From assembly GCA_016926455.1 (NCBI GenBank), contig JAFGOO010000159.1, forward strand, positions 1 to 7,501: a DNA stretch of 7,501 nt, given 5' to 3'. The notes under the pieces are model-generated. The model was not told the origin of the DNA. It saw only the letters and a program-made list of their open reading frames with translations, and searched no databases. Positions 4,706 through 7,501 of the stretch are shown here, one piece after another. The position numbers were made by a program, and so were the translations under genes. The stretch's first letter is position 1. Every line of letters starts with the position of its first letter. This stretch comes from Methanosarcinaceae archaeon (GTDB lineage Archaea > Halobacteriota > Methanosarcinia > Methanosarcinales > Methanosarcinaceae).

Positions 4706-5794
4706 ATGAGTACTTCTAAAAGAAAGATAGAGCATCTTAACCTGTGTGCGACAAGTCCAGTGGAATCTAGGACGGTAAGTGCAGGATTCTGTGACATTCT
4801 ACTGATAAACAGGGCATTGCCTGAAATCAATATGGATGAAATTGACATGTCCATGGATTTCCTTGGCAAGCGTCTAAGTGCACCGTTTCTTATTGCATCT
4901 ATTACCGGGGGACACCCAGATACCATACCAATCAACTCAGCACTTGCAAAAGCGGCTGAAGAGATGGGGGTTGGAATAGGTGTTGGAAGCCAGAGAGCGG
5001 CCATGGAAGACCCGGAACAGGAAGAATCTTTTAGGATCGTCCGCGACGTGGCACCAGAAGCATTTATCTACGGTAATGTGGGTGCTGCTCAGATCAAGGA
5101 GTATGGAGTTGAAGGTATCGAAAAGGTAATCGAGATGATCGATGCTGATGCTGTGGCAGTGCACCTAAACTTCCTGCAAGAAGCGATTCAGCCCGAAGGT
5201 GACAGAGATGCGTCAGGTTGTATTGATAAAATTGCTGAGATATGTTCTTTGAATGTACCTGTGATTGTAAAAGAGACCGGTGCAGGTATATCACATGATG
5301 ATGCGCTGCTTTTGAAAAAGGCCGGTGTGTCAGCAATTGATGTTGGAGGTGTCGGAGGTACCAGCTGGGCAGGTGTTGAAGTATACCGTGCAAGGGACCG
5401 TAAAGATACCTTATCAGAACATCTGGGCGAAAGATTTTGGGATTTTGGAATTCCAACGGTTGCAAGTATTATCGAATGCAGTGTGTCACTTCCAGTAATT
5501 GCCACAGGAGGTGTAAGGACAGGTCTTGATATTGCAAAGTCGATTGCAATCGGTGCAAGTGCAGCAAGTGCAGCACTGCCATTCGTTGCTCCGGCAATGG
5601 AAGGTAAAAATCAAGTTGTTGATCAATTATTTCGTATGATTGAGGAACTGAAAGTTGCAATGTTCCTTTGCGGATGTAACACCATAGAAAAATTACGCTC
5701 TTCACCTGCCGTTATAACAGGCTGGACACTTGAGTACCTTACACAGCGCGGATTTGATGTAAAGGATTTTGCAATGCATTCGGATGTGCTTTGA
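4706..5794 (+). CDS. fni: Type 2 isopentenyl-diphosphate delta-isomerase (FMN-dependent)
   Basis: It interconverts IPP and DMAPP using reduced FMN and Mg2+. The 362-residue protein has the family features in order: SKRKIEHL (4-11), SITGG (65-69), GVGSQRAAMEDP (92-103), YGNVGAAQI (122-130), and VHLNFLQEAIQPEGDRD (152-168). The last contains H153, N155 and the Q158-E159 pair at the place of the catalytic glutamine and Mg2+-binding glutamate. Then follow VKETGAGIS, DVGGVGGTSWAGVE and ATGGVRTGLDIAKSIAIGA, the phosphate- and FMN-binding end of the TIM barrel. Length is within the family range (about 330-370). It starts 20 nt after ipk with no strong Shine-Dalgarno sequence, so reinitiation from ipk is possible. 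The stop is about 16 nt before the proposed left end of the insertion sequence, so the gene itself is intact. Confidence 0.96.
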   Translation: MSTSKRKIEHLNLCATSPVESRTVSAGFCDILLINRALPEINMDEIDMSMDFLGKRLSAPFLIASITGGHPDTIPINSALAKAAEEMGVGIGVGSQRAAMEDPEQEESFRIVRDVAPEAFIYGNVGAAQIKEYGVEGIEKVIEMIDADAVAVHLNFLQEAIQPEGDRDASGCIDKIAEICSLNVPVIVKETGAGISHDDALLLKKAGVSAIDVGGVGGTSWAGVEVYRARDRKDTLSEHLGERFWDFGIPTVASIIECSVSLPVIATGGVRTGLDIAKSIAIGASAASAALPFVAPAMEGKNQVVDQLFRMIEELKVAMFLCGCNTIEKLRSSPAVITGWTLEYLTQRGFDVKDFAMHSDVL

Positions 5795-5796
5795 AT

Positions 5797-5810
5797 TTTT
5801 AACTTTTAAC
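5797..5810 (+). repeat. Tandem TTTTAAC repeat at the proposed left flank of the insertion sequence
   Basis: TTTTAAC occurs twice in a row (5797-5803 and 5804-5810), starting two bases after the fni stop codon. It contains TTTAAC, which matches the insertion target described for IS605. The run of T residues could also act as a U-rich terminator for fni. Confidence 0.5.
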
Positions 5811-5817
5811 CGAGAAG

Positions 5818-5838
5818 TCCCCTTTCGTAAGATGGGGA
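5818..5838 (+). repeat. Subterminal hairpin of the insertion sequence (or terminator of fni)
   Basis: CCC 5819-5821 pairs with GGG 5834-5836 and CTT 5822-5824 with AAG 5829-5831 around a TCGT loop, with AT 5832-5833 bulged. Alternatively TCCCC 5818-5822 pairs with GGGGA 5834-5838. The pattern AGAAGTCCCC ... GGGGA resembles the ends of IS605/IS1341-type elements, where such imperfect hairpins are bound by TnpA or form part of the omega RNA. No T-run follows, which argues against a plain terminator. Confidence 0.55.
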
Positions 5839-5878
5839 ATGAAAGGCGTATTATCCGCATACAATAGTAAAGAATAAC

Positions 5879-5890
5879 ATATATATATAT
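5879..5890 (+). promoter_or_regulatory. TATA-rich candidate promoter of tnpA
   Basis: An alternating AT run of 12 bases lies 24 nt before the tnpA ATG. If it serves as the TATA box, the transcript would start at or very near the start codon, making tnpA nearly leaderless. No clear Shine-Dalgarno sequence is seen, which is consistent with this. Confidence 0.35.
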
Positions 5891-5920
5891 AGTTGCATTA
5901 TAATATGGTTAACTATGCAA
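5889..5920 (+). repeat. Two alternative inverted repeats covering the tnpA start codon
   Basis: ATAGTT 5889-5894 pairs with AACTAT 5911-5916, and TTGCAT 5893-5898 pairs with ATGCAA 5915-5920; the two stems share bases and exclude each other. Either one would bury part or all of the ATG at 5915-5917 in an RNA transcript long enough to include both arms. Alternatively, as single-stranded DNA, they could belong to the left end. Confidence 0.45.
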
Positions 5921-6319
5921 TACAATCTTGACAAAGGGAACCATTCTGTATATTCATTGCAGTATCATTTTGTGCAATGTGTAAAATATAGAAGACACAT
6001 ATTAGTAAATCCTCTTGTAATTGATTTATTGAAGCAAACGATACATAATATCAGTGAAAATTTTGATGTTGAAGTTCTCAATATTGAATGCGATAAAGAC
6101 CATTTTCATATGATTTTCAAGTCAAAACCGACATTGGATATACCTAAATATATCAATGCGGTTAAGACCATTTCATCGAGAGAAATAAGAAGAAAATTTC
6201 CAGAAGTGAAACAATTATTGTGGAAAGATGCTTTTTGGTCAAGGTTGTATTTTTTAGCAACGACAGGACAGGTTACATTAGACATTTTGAAAAGATATGT
6301 TGATAATCAGGGTCAATAA
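5915..6319 (+). CDS. tnpA: IS200/IS605 family Y1 transposase TnpA
   Basis: The 134-residue protein is a normal-length TnpA, the enzyme that cuts and rejoins single-stranded DNA at the ends of the element as a dimer. It has the KYRRHIL segment after YHFVQC near the N-terminus, the metal-binding HUH motif as H63-F64-H65 in CDKDHFHMIF, and the tyrosine nucleophile Y128 in ILKRYVDNQ, with Q132 one helical turn later. FWSRLYFLATTGQVT matches the usual WS..YF..T.G.V segment before the catalytic helix. All key residues are present, so it looks active. Base composition is clearly more AT-rich than fni, as expected of a recent arrival. There is no obvious ribosome binding site, and the start lies in a possible hairpin. 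Its TAA shares an A with the ATG of tnpB. Confidence 0.94.
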   Translation: MQYNLDKGNHSVYSLQYHFVQCVKYRRHILVNPLVIDLLKQTIHNISENFDVEVLNIECDKDHFHMIFKSKPTLDIPKYINAVKTISSREIRRKFPEVKQLLWKDAFWSRLYFLATTGQVTLDILKRYVDNQGQ

Positions 6320-7501
6320 TGTTACTCACTAAGAAATATAAAATACAAGTAACAAAAGAACAGGTTGATGTACTTTGGAATCTATCTGAGCAATGTAGGT
6401 TACTTTATAATTTTGCATTATCTGAACGTAAGGAAGCGTGGGAAAATGATAACCGCTCAATAAAATATATTGAACAACAAAATAATCTACCCCAATTGAA
6501 AAAAGATTTCCCTAATTCTAGCATTGTATATTCAAAGGTATTGCAGGCTGTTCTTAAAAAATTAGATGCTAATTATAAGTCATTCTTCGGACTATGGAAA
6601 AATGGAATAAAGGATGCAAGACCGCCTAAATTCAAAAGTAAAAAATATTTTTTCACATTGCCTTATAATCAAAGTGGTTTCAAGATCAATAATGATATAA
6701 TCAATTTTTCACATAAATACAACGATGTGAAATTGTCCTTTGTTATACCAGATGAATTAAAAGATATGAATGTCAAACATGTGGAAATATATAACACTGT
6801 TCCCTACAAAGCAGTTGGTGATTTTTATATTTCTATTGTGGTCGATGAAACCATAACAAAAGAATATGTCGATAATAACAAATATCAGGCAATTGATATA
6901 GGAATCTCAAAAACAGTAACCGCTATAAATTCCGATGGTAAATTTTTTGAATCCATTAATCCCCGACCTGATAAATATTGGAATCCAAAGATAGATGTTA
7001 TAAAATCCAAACGTGACAACTGTAAAAAAGGCAGCATCAGATGGAAACGACTGCATACTTCTTATCGTAAAATGGAAAAGAAAAAAAATAATCAAATAAA
7101 GGATTATCAACATAAATTATCTAAAACAATGATTAAGAACACTAAAGCCAATACAATTATTGTAGGCGACCTTAATGTTAAGAACATGGGTAAATCTAAA
7201 GTGAAGGCTCTCAATCGTTCTACTCAAAATCATGGATACTTATCTCGTTTCATCGAATTTTTGACCTACAAAGCTGAATTTGCGGGTAAAAAAGTAATAA
7301 AAATTGATGAGAGTTATACTTCAAAAACATGCTGTTCTTGTGGAAAACAAAATGATATGCCACTTCATCAGCGTAAAATGATATGTGATTGTGGTAACAA
7401 TATTGATAGAGATAGAAATAGTGCTATCAATATCATGTTACGTTACCTATCACAAAATGCCAATTGGACAGGCTATCGGGATTTTCTCGATAATTTACAA
7501 A
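6319..7501 (+). CDS. tnpB: TnpB, RNA-guided endonuclease of the IS605 group, 3' end beyond the window
   Basis: The frame is open from ATG 6319 to the window end (394 codons), so nearly the whole protein is seen. An N-terminal beta-barrel/helical region (KKYKIQVTKEQ... to about residue 185) leads to RuvC-I, YQAIDIGISKTV, with D193. RuvC-II is IIVGDLNVKNM with G283 where most TnpBs have glutamate. The zinc ribbon is TSKTCCSCGKQN (C338, C341) with MICDCGNNID (C356, C358), and RuvC-III is DRDRNSAINIM (363-373). TnpB proteins use an omega RNA from the element's right end to cut DNA next to the target motif and favour retention of the element. The missing RuvC-II glutamate, with E331 in the KIDESYTS segment as possible substitute, places it with the rearranged-site TnpBs related to Fanzor nucleases rather than with inactive copies (inference). 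AGGGT 5-9 nt before the ATG, inside tnpA, may serve as ribosome binding site. Confidence 0.92.
   Translation, partial: MLLTKKYKIQVTKEQVDVLWNLSEQCRLLYNFALSERKEAWENDNRSIKYIEQQNNLPQLKKDFPNSSIVYSKVLQAVLKKLDANYKSFFGLWKNGIKDARPPKFKSKKYFFTLPYNQSGFKINNDIINFSHKYNDVKLSFVIPDELKDMNVKHVEIYNTVPYKAVGDFYISIVVDETITKEYVDNNKYQAIDIGISKTVTAINSDGKFFESINPRPDKYWNPKIDVIKSKRDNCKKGSIRWKRLHTSYRKMEKKKNNQIKDYQHKLSKTMIKNTKANTIIVGDLNVKNMGKSKVKALNRSTQNHGYLSRFIEFLTYKAEFAGKKVIKIDESYTSKTCCSCGKQNDMPLHQRKMICDCGNNIDRDRNSAINIMLRYLSQNANWTGYRDFLDNLQ

Larger units (their letters stand above)
5811..7501 (+). mobile_element. IS200/IS605-family insertion sequence (tnpA + tnpB), right end outside the window
   Basis: A Y1 HUH transposase gene and a tnpB gene in the same direction, overlapping by one base, define an IS605-group element of the type with co-directional genes. 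Coding sequence here is much richer in A and T than the host genes to the left. The left boundary is put at about 5811, directly after a tandem TTTTAAC repeat (5797-5803 and 5804-5810). TTTAAC is the left-flank target reported for IS605, and elements of this family make no target duplication. The first 30 bases contain a CCCC/GGGG hairpin. The right end, and any omega RNA region overlapping the 3' end of tnpB, lie beyond 7501. The exact boundary is inferred; the element's identity is firm. Confidence 0.85.

Noticed and set aside
5094..5505. Long minus-strand reading frames antisense to fni
   Set aside because: Shadows of the fni coding sequence; low-complexity translation and no start signals.
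5818..5838. Hairpin as a simple intrinsic terminator of fni
   Set aside because: No T-run follows the stem, and archaeal termination does not usually need such a hairpin. The T-rich bases before it (5796-5807) are a better terminator candidate, and the hairpin better matches an insertion sequence end.
1..7501. CRISPR array or tandem repeat array
   Set aside because: No regularly spaced direct repeats of 20-40 bases were found on reading the whole window.

Overview
The window is archaeal and most likely comes from a methanogen of the Methanosarcinales (Methanosarcina, Methanolobus or Methanococcoides type; the genus is inferred, not proven). Evidence: archaeal RNA polymerase subunits RpoN and RpoK sit among archaeal-type ribosomal proteins, a tRNA carries a bulge-helix-bulge intron, ribosome binding sites match the archaeal GGTGATC type, and there is an archaeal mevalonate pathway cluster with isopentenyl phosphate kinase and type 2 isomerase. 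All genes read on the + strand.

Layout. Positions 1-1773 are an information-processing cluster: the 3' part of rpsI (uS9), rpoN, an intron-containing tRNA-Pro(CGG) that begins on the base after the rpoN stop, a 257-nt gap with competing hairpins, rpoK with a TTG start, and rpsB (uS2). Positions 1774-2100 hold no intact gene. They contain an imperfect hairpin, a perfect AT-rich palindrome and the inactivated 3' end of an old tnpB. Positions 2101-5794 are a MEMO-family gene followed by mevalonate kinase, isopentenyl phosphate kinase and type 2 isopentenyl diphosphate isomerase. The last three supply three steps from mevalonate to IPP/DMAPP, the precursors of archaeal ether lipids and prenyl chains. 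mvk and ipk overlap by 4 nt, and fni follows ipk after 20 nt.

From about 5811 to the window end lies an IS200/IS605-type insertion sequence: a Y1 HUH transposase (tnpA) overlapping by one base a tnpB-type RNA-guided nuclease gene that runs off the window. It is clearly more AT-rich than the host genes. The isoprenoid block is therefore flanked by a dead TnpB element of one lineage on the left and an apparently intact one of another lineage on the right.

The most interesting points are: the TnpB has glycine where the canonical RuvC-II glutamate should be, with a candidate compensating glutamate further on; the tRNA-Pro has an ideal hBHBh' intron and no spacing from rpoN; the tnpB fossil ends exactly at the ribosome binding site of the MEMO gene; and the left edge of the insertion sequence carries a tandem TTTTAAC and a hairpin resembling the ends of TnpB elements. 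I see no CRISPR array and no entirely unknown multi-gene system.
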